DNA of 64,000 nt from Collinsella sp. (GCA_019414055.1 DXMV01000004.1:78633-142632), one strand, 5' to 3'. Positions 15,028-24,413 are shown, counted from the first letter of the stretch. Notes: generated by a model from the letters alone, not told the origin. Numbers and translations are program-made.

Positions 15028-16323
15028 TTACTGCTCGGGTTCTTCGACTTTATCGATGGTCCAGGCGGCTCCGAGACCGCCGGCGGTGTTGCGGCGGATG
15101 CGCACGGCAACCTCGCGGCGCTCGCCGGCCTGCGTGTAGTGCAGGGGGAAGCTTGCGCGGTTTCGCGCGGCCTCGATGGTACCGCGCTCGCGGGCGATCC
15201 AGTAGTACTCGCCGACGATGCCGAGCGTGTCGGCGCCGTAGGGGAGATAGGTCGACAGCTGGTGCAAAAGCGGGCCGGGGCAGAAGACCTCGGTTGTGAA
15301 ATCGACGGGGAAGTCCTCGGGGATGGCGGGCGCTGCGGGTGCGGGGGCCGGTGCTGCAGCGGGGACCGGAGCCGGTGCGGGAATCTGGTCATAGACAGGT
15401 TCGGATGCGGACTCGATGACGGGTGCAGACTCAGGCACCGGTTCCGGCTTAACTGCGGAATCTGTCGGTTCCACGGAGACGGATGTGTCTTCAGTCTCGG
15501 TTTTGGCATCGGCTTGCGGGGCGTCCTCTGCCTCGACAGGCAGCTTTGCTTCGACCGGCGTGGATGCCATGGTGGTGATGCCGGCGTTGGCGTTCTCGGG
15601 GTCATAGACAACCGTGAGCGAGATGGCGGGCTGCGGCGTCTCGGGCTCCGGCGCCGACTCGGTAGCGCCTTGATCGGCGGGCTCGTCGGACTGATCGTCC
15701 TCGGCCTCGTTGCCAAAGACATCGCTGTTTTGGAACGCAGACGTCTCGGGTTGGTTAGCGGCTTCTTCGGTTGTCGACTTGGGGGCCTCGTTGAGCTCCA
15801 CAGCGGCTTCCTGCTCTGATGTGACTTCGGGATCGGTCGTGGCGGCGATTTCGGTTTCGGCTTCTGCTGTTACCTCAATAGCGACTTCGATCTCTGTCTC
15901 GGGCTCGGGCTCCGGAGCGACTTCGGCCACGGGCTCGGGACGCTTAACGTGCTTGGGACGCACGGCCTTGAGGTCTTTCTCGCCGCGCTTTTTCTTTTTG
16001 TAGGACTGCTTGGCTCCCTTGGCTGCCTTGGGCTTGTCCTCGCCCTTGGCAAGGGCGGTATCCCAGGCCTCATTGGCGATGACGGTGGCATACAGACGTC
16101 CGCCCTTAAAGACGGTCAGCTTAATGCAGTCGTCGAGTTCCTCGAGCAGCTCGCGCGTGGACTCGAAGCCCAGGTCATAAGCGGTCATATCGCCAGCGGC
16201 GAGTGTCTCCTCGACCTGCGTCATAAACGTTTGCTTGCCGCATCCAATCGCATCGCGTAGCAGGCGATACAGATAGATGTGGTTGCCCAGCGAAAGCGTG
16301 GGCTTAACTATTGTCTTGCTCAT
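15028..16323 (-). CDS. Unknown protein with LOTUS-like N-terminus and long acidic linker
   Basis: 431 residues, function not recognised. Start ATG 16323 follows AGAGGAGA. Residues 1-95 form a small globular domain whose YDLGFESTRELLEELDDCIKL followed by GGRLYATV resembles OST-HTH/LOTUS RNA-binding folds (cited core: GFESTRELLEEL); this is a visual likeness only. A basic patch KKKKRGEKDLKAVRPKHVKR follows, then about 220 residues rich in Glu, Pro, Ala and Thr, likely disordered. The last 90 residues (from IPEDFPVDFTTEVFCPG) form a second compact domain with YYWIARERG. Homologues are probably limited to Coriobacteriia. An RNA-associated role is a guess. Confidence 0.65.
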   Translation of the reverse strand: MSKTIVKPTLSLGNHIYLYRLLRDAIGCGKQTFMTQVEETLAAGDMTAYDLGFESTRELLEELDDCIKLTVFKGGRLYATVIANEAWDTALAKGEDKPKAAKGAKQSYKKKKRGEKDLKAVRPKHVKRPEPVAEVAPEPEPETEIEVAIEVTAEAETEIAATTDPEVTSEQEAAVELNEAPKSTTEEAANQPETSAFQNSDVFGNEAEDDQSDEPADQGATESAPEPETPQPAISLTVVYDPENANAGITTMASTPVEAKLPVEAEDAPQADAKTETEDTSVSVEPTDSAVKPEPVPESAPVIESASEPVYDQIPAPAPVPAAAPAPAPAAPAIPEDFPVDFTTEVFCPGPLLHQLSTYLPYGADTLGIVGEYYWIARERGTIEAARNRASFPLHYTQAGERREVAVRIRRNTAGGLGAAWTIDKVEEPEQ

Positions 16324-16394
16324 GGCAAATCTCCTCTTTACACACCAAAGCATCTTACCATCGCGCAGGGCTTGCCTCCTCGGCGCCCAAAGCA

Positions 16395-16427
16395 AACGGG
16401 CGCGACCGTTGCCGGTTCGCGCCCGTT
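16395..16427 (-). terminator. Terminator of the Ser/Thr-rich membrane protein gene
   Basis: AACGGGCGCGA (16395-16405) pairs perfectly with TCGCGCCCGTT (16417-16427). It lies 35 nt beyond the stop of the gene at 16462-17406, between that gene and the upstream region of the gene ending at 15028. The T-run is short. Confidence 0.55.
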
Positions 16428-16461
16428 ATGCAGGTCGGCTATCTGTGAGAGACGATCGTGC

Positions 16462-17406
16462 TTAGTTGCCCGATGTCGTGCCTTGGCTCGAGCTGTCGGA
16501 TGTCGTGCCAGATGAGGTTCCGCTCGAGCTGTTGGTGTTGCTGTTGTCGGTTGAGCCCGTGCCCGATGCATTGCCGCTCGTCTGGTCACCCGTGCTCGGC
16601 TGAGAGCCGTCGGTCGTTTGGCTGGAGTCGGTCGTTCCGGATTGTGTGCCGCCGCTGTTCGAAGAGGAATCGGTACCTTGCGACTGATCAGGGGTGGTCA
16701 AGGAAGAATCGGTGGGTGCGGAGTTGGCCTGTGAGTCGTTCTGCTGGCTTTGCGATTGGCCGGCGCTGTCCGCGTCTTGCTTCGTCGTGCGCGACGAAAG
16801 GATTGGCTCGGGGCGCTCGCCCAGGCCCTCACCGGCAGTGGTGATAAGGATGGCGCCGGCGCAAGCGATGACCGCAACGATGGCGATGGCGATTGAGAAG
16901 ATGATGACCTTCTTTTGCGTCTGGCTGCGCTCTGCCGCCGCCTTGGCGCGCAGGCTGTTGGGGGCGACGCGCGCCGTGGTCGCGCGCCCCGCAATCTGGC
17001 GCATCTCCTGCGTAGTCGCGGCGCCGCCCAGGTGCTCCTCGGCATCAAACTCAACGGGCTCATAGGCGCCGGCGGGGTAGTCGACGGCGGTGTGCGTGCC
17101 TTTGAGGGCTTCGGCGCTGGCAGAGATAAAGTGGCGGTAGACCTGCGAGGACACAACGGTGATGACCGAGCTCACGGCGGCGCCGATCACCGATCCGGCG
17201 ATACCGATCTTGGAGGCAAGCGCGACGCTCGTGGCGGCAGCTGCGGCGCCGGCGATGATTTGGGGAATGGAAATGTCGTCGAACAGGCCCTTTTTGGGCG
17301 CGATGGCCATGGTCTGTCCGATGGAATGGTTCTCGTGCACGCCGTTGTTGAGCGCGGCCGGTGTCATGACGCGCGTGCGCGGCGCGTCGGTGTACTTGGT
17401 TGCCAT
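16462..17406 (-). CDS. Membrane-anchored protein with Ser/Thr/Gly/Asn/Gln-rich tail
   Basis: 314 residues, family not recognised. GGGAGG precedes ATG 17406. A hydrophobic, Ala-rich region spans about residues 48-90 (IPQIIAGAAAAATSVALASK), and a clear membrane segment lies near 167-190 (VIIFSIAIAIVAVIACAGAI). From about residue 200 to the end it is a low-complexity tail of Ser, Thr, Gly, Gln, Asn and Asp with no hydrophobic stretches. Such tails are usually exposed outside the cell and may be glycosylated or span the wall. No sortase motif is seen. Promoter and RBS are intact. Confidence 0.7.
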   Translation of the reverse strand: MATKYTDAPRTRVMTPAALNNGVHENHSIGQTMAIAPKKGLFDDISIPQIIAGAAAAATSVALASKIGIAGSVIGAAVSSVITVVSSQVYRHFISASAEALKGTHTAVDYPAGAYEPVEFDAEEHLGGAATTQEMRQIAGRATTARVAPNSLRAKAAAERSQTQKKVIIFSIAIAIVAVIACAGAILITTAGEGLGERPEPILSSRTTKQDADSAGQSQSQQNDSQANSAPTDSSLTTPDQSQGTDSSSNSGGTQSGTTDSSQTTDGSQPSTGDQTSGNASGTGSTDNSNTNSSSGTSSGTTSDSSSQGTTSGN

Positions 17407-17609
17407 ACGGGGTCCTCCCGGTGTAAATCTGCTTCGTTTCGTTTAGCCATCAGGGTACCCACCAGATGTGAATCGTACGTGACATTTAGCAGATACCATC
17501 AACTCATCAATAGCTCACCAAGTTGGTGGGATGCGGTTGCGCCCGGCGGTTGAACTACAATAAGGTTTGCTAATTGTTATGAATGGCGTCTACGCACGGG
17601 AGCATTCTT

Positions 17610-19589
17610 ATGGATCTTCACCTTTCTCAGTCTGACGGCTTTTTGCGTGTGGCGGCGGCCTCACCGCAGATTCGCGTTGCCGATGCCGAGGGCAATGCCG
17701 AGGTTGCACTGGTGGCTGTTCGCGATGCTGCCGAGTGTGGCGTTCGCGCGCTGGTGCTGCCCGAGCTTAACCTGACCGGCTATACCGCGGCCGATCTGTT
17801 CCATAACCGCACACTGCTGCATGCCTGCGAGGCTGCTCTGGTGCATATCCTCGACGAGACTTGTGAGCTGCCGATTGTCTTTACCATTGGTCTTCCCGTT
17901 GCGGTTGCCGAGAATATCTACAACTGCGCCGCCGTGTGCTGCGCGGGCGAGCTTTTGGGCCTCACGGCCAAGAAGTATTTGCCCAACTATGGCGAGTTCT
18001 ATGAGCGCCGTTGGTTTGCTCCGGCACCTACCGATCCCGTTTGGCTTGAATTTGCCGGTCAGGGTCCGGTCCCGCTGGGCTCGGGGCTTGTCTACCGTTG
18101 CTGTGATGAGGGCGCCGAGGACCTGGTGCTGGGCGTTGAGGTCTGCGAGGACCTGTGGGTGCCGGCGCCTCCTTCGACCGAGATGGCGCTTGCCGGTGCG
18201 ACGGTGATTCTCAACCCGTCGGCTTCGGACGAGATTATCGGTAAGGCAGACTATCGCCGCAGCCTCATCTCCAATCAGAGCGCGCGCCTGTACTGTGCCT
18301 ATGCGTATGCAGACGCGAGCGAGGGCGAGTCCACGACCGATATGGTCTTTGCGGGCGAGAGCCTCGTCTACGAAAACGGCTCCAAGCTCGCCGCGACCAA
18401 ACTGCTTACTTGCGATATGGCCATCGCCGACGTTGACCTTGACCGCCTGGTTGCCGAGCGCCGTCGTTCGACGACGTGGACGCGCGCGGACGATGCGCCG
18501 GAGGCCACGGCCGTTGAGTTTTCGTTTGAGGGCGTGTTGGCCGAAGAGCCTGTCCTGCGCGATGCCTGCGATATCGACCGCGTTTTCCCGCGCGCGCCCT
18601 TTGTACCGGCCGACCATGGTGACCTGGCCGAGCGCTGCGAGACCATCCTCGACCTGCAGACCGCCGGCCTCAAGACCCGCCTGGCCCATACGGGCACCAA
18701 GGCTGCAGTCATCGGTCTTTCGGGCGGCCTTGATTCTACACTGGCACTGCTCGTGACGGTGCGTGCCTTCGATGCACTGGGGCTGCCGCGCACGGGTATC
18801 ACGGCGGTCTCCATGCCCGGCTTTGGCACGACGCATCGCACTAAGTCCAACGCCGAGTCGCTCGCGCGCGACCTGGGCGTGAGCTTCCGCGAGGTTTCGA
18901 TCCACGCGGCTGTGGAGCAGCACTTCAAGGACATTGAGCACGATCCGACCGTGCAGGACGTGACCTACGAGAACAGCCAGGCCCGCGAGCGTACGCAGAT
19001 TCTGATGGATCTGGCCAACCAGGCCGGCGGTTTTGTCATCGGCACGGGCGATTTGTCGGAGCTGGCGCTCGGCTGGGCTACCTATAACGGCGACCACATG
19101 AGCATGTACGCCGTCAATGCGAGCGTGCCCAAGACGCTTGTGCGTCATCTGGTGCGCTATGCGGCTGATGTCTTTGGCGGGCGTATTGCCGAGGTCTTGC
19201 TCGATATCCTCGACACGCCGGTGTCCCCCGAGCTTCTGCCGCCCACGGGCGACGGCGAGATTGCGCAGAAGACTGAGGATTTGGTGGGCCCGTACGAGTT
19301 GCACGACTACTTCCTCTACTACTTGCTGCGTTTTGGCTTTGAGCCGGGCAAGATCTACCGCATGGCGCTCAAGAGTTTCGAGGGTGTCTACGACGCCAAG
19401 ACCGTCCACGCGTGGCTGCGTACGTTCTATCGTCGCTTCTTTGCCCAGCAGTTTAAGCGCAGCTGCCTGCCCGATGGCCCCAAGGTTGGTTCGGTGACGC
19501 TCAGCCCGCGCGGCGATTGGCGTATGCCGAGTGACGCCAGCTCGCGTCTGTGGCTTGCGCAGATCGACGCGCTCAATCCAGTTGACTAA
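17610..19589 (+). CDS. nadE: Glutamine-dependent NAD+ synthetase
   Basis: 659-residue two-domain NadE that amidates nicotinate adenine dinucleotide to NAD+. The N-terminal nitrilase-like glutaminase has the Glu-Lys-Cys triad: LVLPELNLTGY, LTAKKYLPNYGEFYE and VEVCEDLW. The C-terminal synthetase has the ATP-PPi loop GLSGGLDSTLAL, then GTGDLSELALGW. ATG 17610 is preferred over ATG 17583 because GGGAG stands 7 nt upstream. TACAAT at 17556-17561 may be the -10. It lies divergent from the membrane protein gene. Confidence 0.93.
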   Translation: MDLHLSQSDGFLRVAAASPQIRVADAEGNAEVALVAVRDAAECGVRALVLPELNLTGYTAADLFHNRTLLHACEAALVHILDETCELPIVFTIGLPVAVAENIYNCAAVCCAGELLGLTAKKYLPNYGEFYERRWFAPAPTDPVWLEFAGQGPVPLGSGLVYRCCDEGAEDLVLGVEVCEDLWVPAPPSTEMALAGATVILNPSASDEIIGKADYRRSLISNQSARLYCAYAYADASEGESTTDMVFAGESLVYENGSKLAATKLLTCDMAIADVDLDRLVAERRRSTTWTRADDAPEATAVEFSFEGVLAEEPVLRDACDIDRVFPRAPFVPADHGDLAERCETILDLQTAGLKTRLAHTGTKAAVIGLSGGLDSTLALLVTVRAFDALGLPRTGITAVSMPGFGTTHRTKSNAESLARDLGVSFREVSIHAAVEQHFKDIEHDPTVQDVTYENSQARERTQILMDLANQAGGFVIGTGDLSELALGWATYNGDHMSMYAVNASVPKTLVRHLVRYAADVFGGRIAEVLLDILDTPVSPELLPPTGDGEIAQKTEDLVGPYELHDYFLYYLLRFGFEPGKIYRMALKSFEGVYDAKTVHAWLRTFYRRFFAQQFKRSCLPDGPKVGSVTLSPRGDWRMPSDASSRLWLAQIDALNPVD

Positions 19590-19658
19590 GGTTGGCTAAA
19601 TTGAACCAATACGGGGGTTGCAAGCGTTACACTTTTGCAATCTGATGGCCCGTATCGC

Positions 19659-19688
19659 GCGGCGCTCTTGTCGGAGCGCCGCTTTTTT
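19659..19688 (+). terminator. Terminator in the nadE-aminotransferase gap
   Basis: GCGGCGCTC (19659-19667) pairs with GAGCGCCGC (19674-19682), followed by TTTTTT. It ends only 18 nt before the aminotransferase start codon, so it is either the nadE terminator or a leader terminator for the next gene. Confidence 0.8.
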
Positions 19689-19706
19689 ATATCGGAAGGT
19701 GGCACC

Positions 19707-20870
19707 ATGCAGGCATCGCAGCGTCTCGACCGCTTTGGCGCGGAGGTCTTCGCCTCGCTCAACAACAAGCTGCTCGCGCTGAAGGCTCAGGGCAAGACCA
19801 TTTACAACATGAGCGTGGGCACGCCCGACTTTAAGCCGTACGGCCACGTGGTCGAGGCGCTCACACAAGCAGCCCAGGATCCCGAGATGTGGAAGTACGC
19901 CTTGCGCGACCTGCCCGAACTCAAGCAGGCCGTATGCGATTACTATGAGCGTCGCTTTGGCGTTTCGGGCATTACACCGTCCATGGTGCAGTCGTGCAAC
20001 GGCACGCAGGAGGGCGTTGGCCATTTGGGCCTGGCTCTGCTCGATCCGGGTGACACCATTCTGGTTCCCGATCCGTGCTACCCGGTCTTTGAGGCGGGTG
20101 CGAAGATTGCCGATGCCAAGCTCGAGTACTATCCGTTGGTCGCCGAGCATAATTACCTGCCCTATGTGGCGGGTATCGATCCCGAGGTGGCCGATCGTGC
20201 CAAGTATATGATCGTGTCGCTGCCCGCGAACCCGGTGGGCTCGGTGGGCACGCTCGAGGTCTACGAGGAGATTATCGCCTTTGCCCGCGAGCACGATCTG
20301 TTGATTGTTCATGACAACGCATACTCCGACATCGTGTTCGACGGTGAGCCGGGTGGCAGCTTCTTGCAGTATCCCGGCGCGCTCGAGGTGGGCGTGGAGT
20401 TCTTCTCGCTCTCCAAGTCGTTTAACGTCACTGGTGCCCGCATCGGCTTTTTGGTCGGCCGTGAGGACGTGGTCTCTGCCTTTGCCAAGCTGCGCAGCCA
20501 GATCGACTTTGGCATGTTCTTCCCGATCCAGAAGGCTGCTATCGCCTGTCTGAACGGTCCGCGCGATGAGGTCGAGGCTCAGCGTCTGAAGTACCAGGAG
20601 CGCCGTGATGCCCTGTGCGACGGTCTTGAGGGTCTGGGCTGGGAGCGTCCCAACGCGCATGGCTCTATGTTCGTGTGGGCCAAGCTTCCCGGTGGTCGCA
20701 CCGATTCCATGGCGTTTTGCGAGGAGCTTATGGAGAAGGCCGGCGTTGTGGTGACGCCGGGCGCGAGCTTTGGTCCTTCGGGCGAGGGACACGTGCGCAT
20801 GGCGCTGGTCCTGCCGCCCGATCAGATTGCTTTGGCTGTCGAGGCCATTCGCGAGGCGGGCCTGTATTAG
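19707..20870 (+). CDS. Class I/II PLP-dependent aminotransferase
   Basis: 387-residue fold-type I aminotransferase. GGAAGGTGG precedes ATG 19707. Landmarks: NMSVGTPDFKPY, VPDPCYPVFEAGA, SLPANPVGSVG, HDNAYSDIVFDG (Asp and Tyr for PLP), FSLSKSFNVTGARIGF with the Schiff-base Lys, and GEGHVRMAL with the carboxylate-binding Arg. It resembles LL-diaminopimelate, N-acetyl-diaminopimelate and alanine aminotransferases. Because the window encodes DapH and an M20 deacetylase, it is a candidate for the missing aminotransferase step of the acetylase lysine route, but this is inference. Confidence 0.82.
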   Translation: MQASQRLDRFGAEVFASLNNKLLALKAQGKTIYNMSVGTPDFKPYGHVVEALTQAAQDPEMWKYALRDLPELKQAVCDYYERRFGVSGITPSMVQSCNGTQEGVGHLGLALLDPGDTILVPDPCYPVFEAGAKIADAKLEYYPLVAEHNYLPYVAGIDPEVADRAKYMIVSLPANPVGSVGTLEVYEEIIAFAREHDLLIVHDNAYSDIVFDGEPGGSFLQYPGALEVGVEFFSLSKSFNVTGARIGFLVGREDVVSAFAKLRSQIDFGMFFPIQKAAIACLNGPRDEVEAQRLKYQERRDALCDGLEGLGWERPNAHGSMFVWAKLPGGRTDSMAFCEELMEKAGVVVTPGASFGPSGEGHVRMALVLPPDQIALAVEAIREAGLY

Positions 20871-21013
20871 AAAGCTATTTCGCCTCGTCAATAGCTCGAA
20901 ACCGATTTCGTGCAGTTATTTTACGAATCCTGCAAACAATTTCGGTAAACGGTCGATTTTTGGCTGCGAATAGGAGCATAATCAAAGTCCCGATTGGATG
21001 TATTGGGATTACG

Positions 21014-21046
21014 GCAAGCCGCTCGGGTCGTTCCCGGGCGGCTTGC
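21014..21046 (+). terminator. Leader hairpin upstream of ldh
   Basis: GCAAGCCGC (21014-21022) pairs perfectly with GCGGCTTGC (21038-21046), with inner TCGGG/CCCGG pairs. It lies 25 nt before the ldh start and is followed by only a short T-rich stretch. It could end the aminotransferase transcript or protect the 5' end of ldh mRNA. Confidence 0.5.
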
Positions 21047-21071
21047 TTGTGGAGAGAGATGGGAGTTTCTA

Positions 21072-22022
21072 ATGGTTAACGAGAAGAAGGTCGCTATTGT
21101 CGGCTGCGGTTTCGTCGGTTCGTCTTCGGCGTTCGCGCTGATGCAGAGCGGTCTGTTCTCCGAGATGGTCCTCATCGACGTGGACAAGAACCGCGCCGAG
21201 GGTGAGGCTCTGGATATCGCGCACGGCATGACGTTTGCCGAGCCGATGAAGATCTACGCCGGCGATTATTCCGATGTCGCCGACGCCGCCATGATCGTCG
21301 TCACCGCTGGCGCTGCCCAGAAGCCCGGTGAGACCCGCTTGGACCTGGTCAACAAGAACGTCAACATCTTTAAGTCCATTATCCCCGAGATTAAGAAGTC
21401 TGGCTTCGACGGCATTCTGCTCATCGTCTCCAACCCGGTCGATGTTCTGACCTATGCCGCCATCAAGATGTCCGGCCTGCCCGAGGGCCATGTCATCGGC
21501 TCCGGTACCGTGCTCGACACCGGTCGTCTGCAGCAGATGCTTGGTGCCCACGTTGAGGTCGACCCGCGCGATGTCCAGGCCTATGTCATGGGCGAGCACG
21601 GCGACTCCGAGTTCGTCGCTTGGTCCAGCGCCCAGGTTGCCGGCGTTCCGCTGAACACCTTCTGCGAGCTTCACGGTCATCTGGAGCATGAGGCTGCCGA
21701 GAAGCGCATCGCCGAGGACGTCAAGAACTCCGCCTACACCATCATCGAGAAGAAGCACGCTACCTACTATGGCGTCGCCATGGCCGTCAAGCGCATTTGC
21801 ACTGCCGTCATGCGTGACGAGCAGACCGTTCTGCCCGTCTCCTCGCTCATGGTGGGCGAGTATGGCCTGTCCGATCTTGCCATCTCCATGCCGACCGTCG
21901 TTGGCCGCGACGGCGTTGTCTGCCGCGTCCCCGTGCCGCTGAACGATGACGAGCAGCATGAGCTTACCGCCTCCGCCAAGGCCCTCAAGGACATCATCGA
22001 CAGCGTCGACTTCTCCTGCTAA
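21072..22022 (+). CDS. ldh: L-lactate dehydrogenase
   Basis: 316-residue NAD-dependent LDH that reduces pyruvate to L-lactate in fermentation. Rossmann motif VAIVGCGFVGSSSAFAL, NAD-adenine Asp in VLIDVDKNRAEGEA, substrate loop with QKPGETRLDLV (catalytic-loop Arg), IVSNPVDVLTY, GSGTVLDTGRLQ and catalytic His in VMGEHGDSEFVAW. The residue after QKPGE in the loop fits lactate rather than malate dehydrogenase (MDH has Arg at the Gln position). ATG 21072 follows GGGAG. It is monocistronic, ended by the terminator at 22057. Confidence 0.92.
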   Translation: MVNEKKVAIVGCGFVGSSSAFALMQSGLFSEMVLIDVDKNRAEGEALDIAHGMTFAEPMKIYAGDYSDVADAAMIVVTAGAAQKPGETRLDLVNKNVNIFKSIIPEIKKSGFDGILLIVSNPVDVLTYAAIKMSGLPEGHVIGSGTVLDTGRLQQMLGAHVEVDPRDVQAYVMGEHGDSEFVAWSSAQVAGVPLNTFCELHGHLEHEAAEKRIAEDVKNSAYTIIEKKHATYYGVAMAVKRICTAVMRDEQTVLPVSSLMVGEYGLSDLAISMPTVVGRDGVVCRVPVPLNDDEQHELTASAKALKDIIDSVDFSC

Positions 22023-22056
22023 ATCAAGCTCTTTTGGGCAACAGGCTACAATGAAA

Positions 22057-22089
22057 GGCGTCCGGTCCACACGGTCCGGGCGCCTTTTT
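22057..22089 (+). terminator. Terminator of ldh
   Basis: GGCGTCCGG (22057-22065) pairs with CCGGGCGCC (22076-22084), one G-U pair, followed by TTTTT. Confidence 0.85.
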
Positions 22090-22119
22090 GGTGCAAAGTA
22101 ACCTGACCCCAATGCGCCA
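22088..22119 (+). repeat. REP-like short palindromic repeat, copy 1
   Basis: TTGGTGCA...TGCGCCA flank a core AACCTGACCCC. A near-identical unit occurs at 23301-23333, so the DUF2974 gene is bracketed by two direct copies. The core AACCTGTCCC is also found, inverted, at 36738-36748. Confidence 0.65.
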
Positions 22120-22136
22120 TAGTTGATGGGAGCGCC

Positions 22137-23297
22137 ATGTCGGATTCGCCTAATTTTTTGACCTATGCCCAGACGGCGTTTGACCCGTTTGAGGAACGGC
22201 CGTTCTGCGCGGTGGATAGCCTGGTCTTTGCGTGGTTGTCCTATTTGCGTTTGCCGGGTGATATGGCGGAGCTGACGAACTGGCAGGGCCTAGACGTACG
22301 CGAGCTGCTGCGTGCCGAGTGCTACCGGGACATGATTGACGATTTGTGGGACCCAGAGGGGAGCAGAGCCTTGTTGGAGGCCGTGACAGCAAGCCCTCGC
22401 TACCGTGGCGTACACGTTTGCGGCTATCGTGCCGTGAGCGATGTGGTGGCGACAGAGCAGTTTGCAGCCATGGCGTTCCGGTTTCCGGCGGGGTTTAGTT
22501 ATCTTTCCTTTCGGGGGACCGACAGTACGATTGTGGGCTGGAAAGAGGACTTTAACATGGCATTCCGGTGTCCTGTGCCGGCCCAGGAATCCGCGGCGCG
22601 TTATGTGGACGAGGCGGCGGATGCGATTGACGGGCCGCTTTTGTGCGGAGGTCATTCCAAGGGTGGAAACCTTGCGGTGTACGGTGCGGCGATGTGCTCC
22701 GATGTCGCCCGTGAGCGAATCGAACGGGTGTATTCCCATGATGGTCCTGGCTTCGTCGAGGAGTTTCTGAACGGCAACGCCTTTGCCGATCTTTCCGGCC
22801 GCATCGATAAGACGCTACCTCGGTCGTCGATCTTTGGCATGATGTTCGAGACGCAGGAGGACTATGCCATCGTTGAGAGCACCGAGTTCAGCCTGCTGCA
22901 GCACAATCCCTTTAGCTGGGTGGTTGATGGTCGCGACTTCGTGTACTGTGAGCGCCTGTCCGCCGGTGCTCGATACGTTGATGGCTCCATTCGCGAGATG
23001 CTGCTTGCAGTGGGGCCTAGCGAGCGCGAGCGTTTTGTAGATGCGTTGTTCTCCGTGTTTGAGGCTACGGGTGCTGAGCGGTTTGCGGATATCGCTGGGA
23101 ATCTGCGCGAGAGCCTGCCCGTGATGCTCCAGACTGCGCAAGGTTTCGACAAGGATACACGACGCTTTGTCTCGCAGACCATCGTGGCAATCCTTAAGTG
23201 CGCACTGCTGCCCAAACGACCCCAGATCGACATGTCCGCCGCCGGTAAGAGTCTGGCAGAACAGCTCGAGGCTTGGCAGTCCGAGCTCTTGCGCTAG
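22137..23297 (+). CDS. DUF2974 (Mbeg1-like) alpha/beta-hydrolase
   Basis: 386-residue cytosolic protein of the DUF2974 group, related to lipase-class alpha/beta hydrolases. The nucleophile elbow is GGHSKGGNLAVYGA near residue 172, preceded by SYLSFRGTDSTIVGWKEDF (oxyanion-type region) and followed by VYSHDGPGF with a possible catalytic Asp. No signal peptide is seen. Family members are common in gut bacteria but have no assigned substrate; an esterase or lipase activity is plausible. It sits between two REP-like repeats and has no obvious operon partners. Confidence 0.8.
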   Translation: MSDSPNFLTYAQTAFDPFEERPFCAVDSLVFAWLSYLRLPGDMAELTNWQGLDVRELLRAECYRDMIDDLWDPEGSRALLEAVTASPRYRGVHVCGYRAVSDVVATEQFAAMAFRFPAGFSYLSFRGTDSTIVGWKEDFNMAFRCPVPAQESAARYVDEAADAIDGPLLCGGHSKGGNLAVYGAAMCSDVARERIERVYSHDGPGFVEEFLNGNAFADLSGRIDKTLPRSSIFGMMFETQEDYAIVESTEFSLLQHNPFSWVVDGRDFVYCERLSAGARYVDGSIREMLLAVGPSERERFVDALFSVFEATGAERFADIAGNLRESLPVMLQTAQGFDKDTRRFVSQTIVAILKCALLPKRPQIDMSAAGKSLAEQLEAWQSELLR

Positions 23298-23300
23298 CCA

Positions 23301-23333
23301 TTGGTGCAAAGCAACCTGTCCCCGATGCACCAA
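23301..23333 (+). repeat. REP-like short palindromic repeat, copy 2
   Basis: TTGGTGCA and TGCACCAA form 8-bp terminal inverted repeats around a core containing AACCTGTCCCC. About five positions differ from copy 1 at 22088-22119. Confidence 0.7.
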
Positions 23334-23408
23334 TCTTCGATGCGCTCGGGGAGGGCTCGACCGCTATACTGGTTCGTGCCGAAATCGATCTAGAACGGAA
23401 TGCCGTAT

Positions 23409-24413
23409 ATGAAAATCAATCACGCGATTCTGCATATCCTGGACTTTGACTCTGCCGTCAACGTTATGAGCCAGCGCGAGCTCGATATCGAGAGTCGTAC
23501 CGTGCGCAACTTCGTGACCACGCATCTGCGCCGCGCACGTACCTCGGCCGACAATAAACGCGCCACGTTTGCCGAGAACTCTGCGTTTGGCGGCGAGCTC
23601 AAGGGCTATTTCTTTGGCGAGCGCGAGTTCGTGGACCTGTCGCAGCAGATTGCGGAGTTTATCTCCTCCGAGCTCACCAAAGCCGAGAAAGCCGAGTCCA
23701 CCGACGTGCTCGTGGCCGATTTTGACGACGATGAGGATGCCCGCTGGTTTGCCGTGATGCTGCTGGGCTCCAAGCAGGCTTTTATGCACGAAGTGGGCCG
23801 CGAGGAGGGGGAGGTGCGCAACGACATCGCGCGCCATTACGCTATCCTGCCGAACCCCTCGCAGAAGGTGCCGAGCTATGCCATCGTGCGCGCGAGCACC
23901 ATGGAGATCGGCTACGTAGACAAGAAGCGCAAGATTGCCGGCGAAGACCGCATGCTTATCCCCGATGGCCTGCTGCAGTGCGACACGGGCGTATCTGGCA
24001 AGGAGGTCATCGACACCGTGACGCGTGTGGTCGAGGAAGTCGCCGAGGAGCACGGCGCCAACACGGCCGTGGCGCTCGCCAAGGTTAAGGCCGCTGTGGC
24101 CGAGAAGGTCGAGGATGACGAGGAGCTTCCGCCTTGGGATATCGTCGATGAGGTCTTTGAGGACGAGCCGGTCATCAAGGAAAGTGTGCGCGCGGCACTG
24201 ACCGAGGAGAAGGTTCCCGAGCGCGTTCCCGTGGAGCGCAAGCAGGTCGAGCGCGCGGCGGTTCGCAATCATAAGATTCGTACCGATACGGGTATCGAGA
24301 TCAGCTTCCCGGCCGAGATGGGTTCGAACTCCGAGTACATCGAGTTCGTCAACGAGCCCAACGGCCTCATCTCCATCGAGCTCAAAAACATCGGCAGCAT
24401 CGAGAATCGATAA
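23409..24413 (+). CDS. Nucleoid-associated protein (NdpA/YejK family)
   Basis: 334-residue protein of the 37-kDa nucleoid-associated family. It begins MKINHAILHILDFDS, typical of the family's first strand, and includes LLGSKQAFMHEVG, ILPNPSQKVPSYAIV and a C-terminal IRTDTGIEISFPAEM followed by an IELKNIGSIENR tail. Members bind DNA non-specifically. ATG 23409 is preferred over ATG 23400, which abuts the weak GGA. An acidic, Lys/Glu-rich segment covers about residues 205-280. It is monocistronic with a strong terminator after it. Confidence 0.82.
   Translation: MKINHAILHILDFDSAVNVMSQRELDIESRTVRNFVTTHLRRARTSADNKRATFAENSAFGGELKGYFFGEREFVDLSQQIAEFISSELTKAEKAESTDVLVADFDDDEDARWFAVMLLGSKQAFMHEVGREEGEVRNDIARHYAILPNPSQKVPSYAIVRASTMEIGYVDKKRKIAGEDRMLIPDGLLQCDTGVSGKEVIDTVTRVVEEVAEEHGANTAVALAKVKAAVAEKVEDDEELPPWDIVDEVFEDEPVIKESVRAALTEEKVPERVPVERKQVERAAVRNHKIRTDTGIEISFPAEMGSNSEYIEFVNEPNGLISIELKNIGSIENR

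Noticed and set aside
17661..19409. 582-codon minus-strand frame opposite nadE
   Set aside because: Antisense shadow; Arg/His/Gly-rich with no family motifs, while nadE has complete catalytic motifs.
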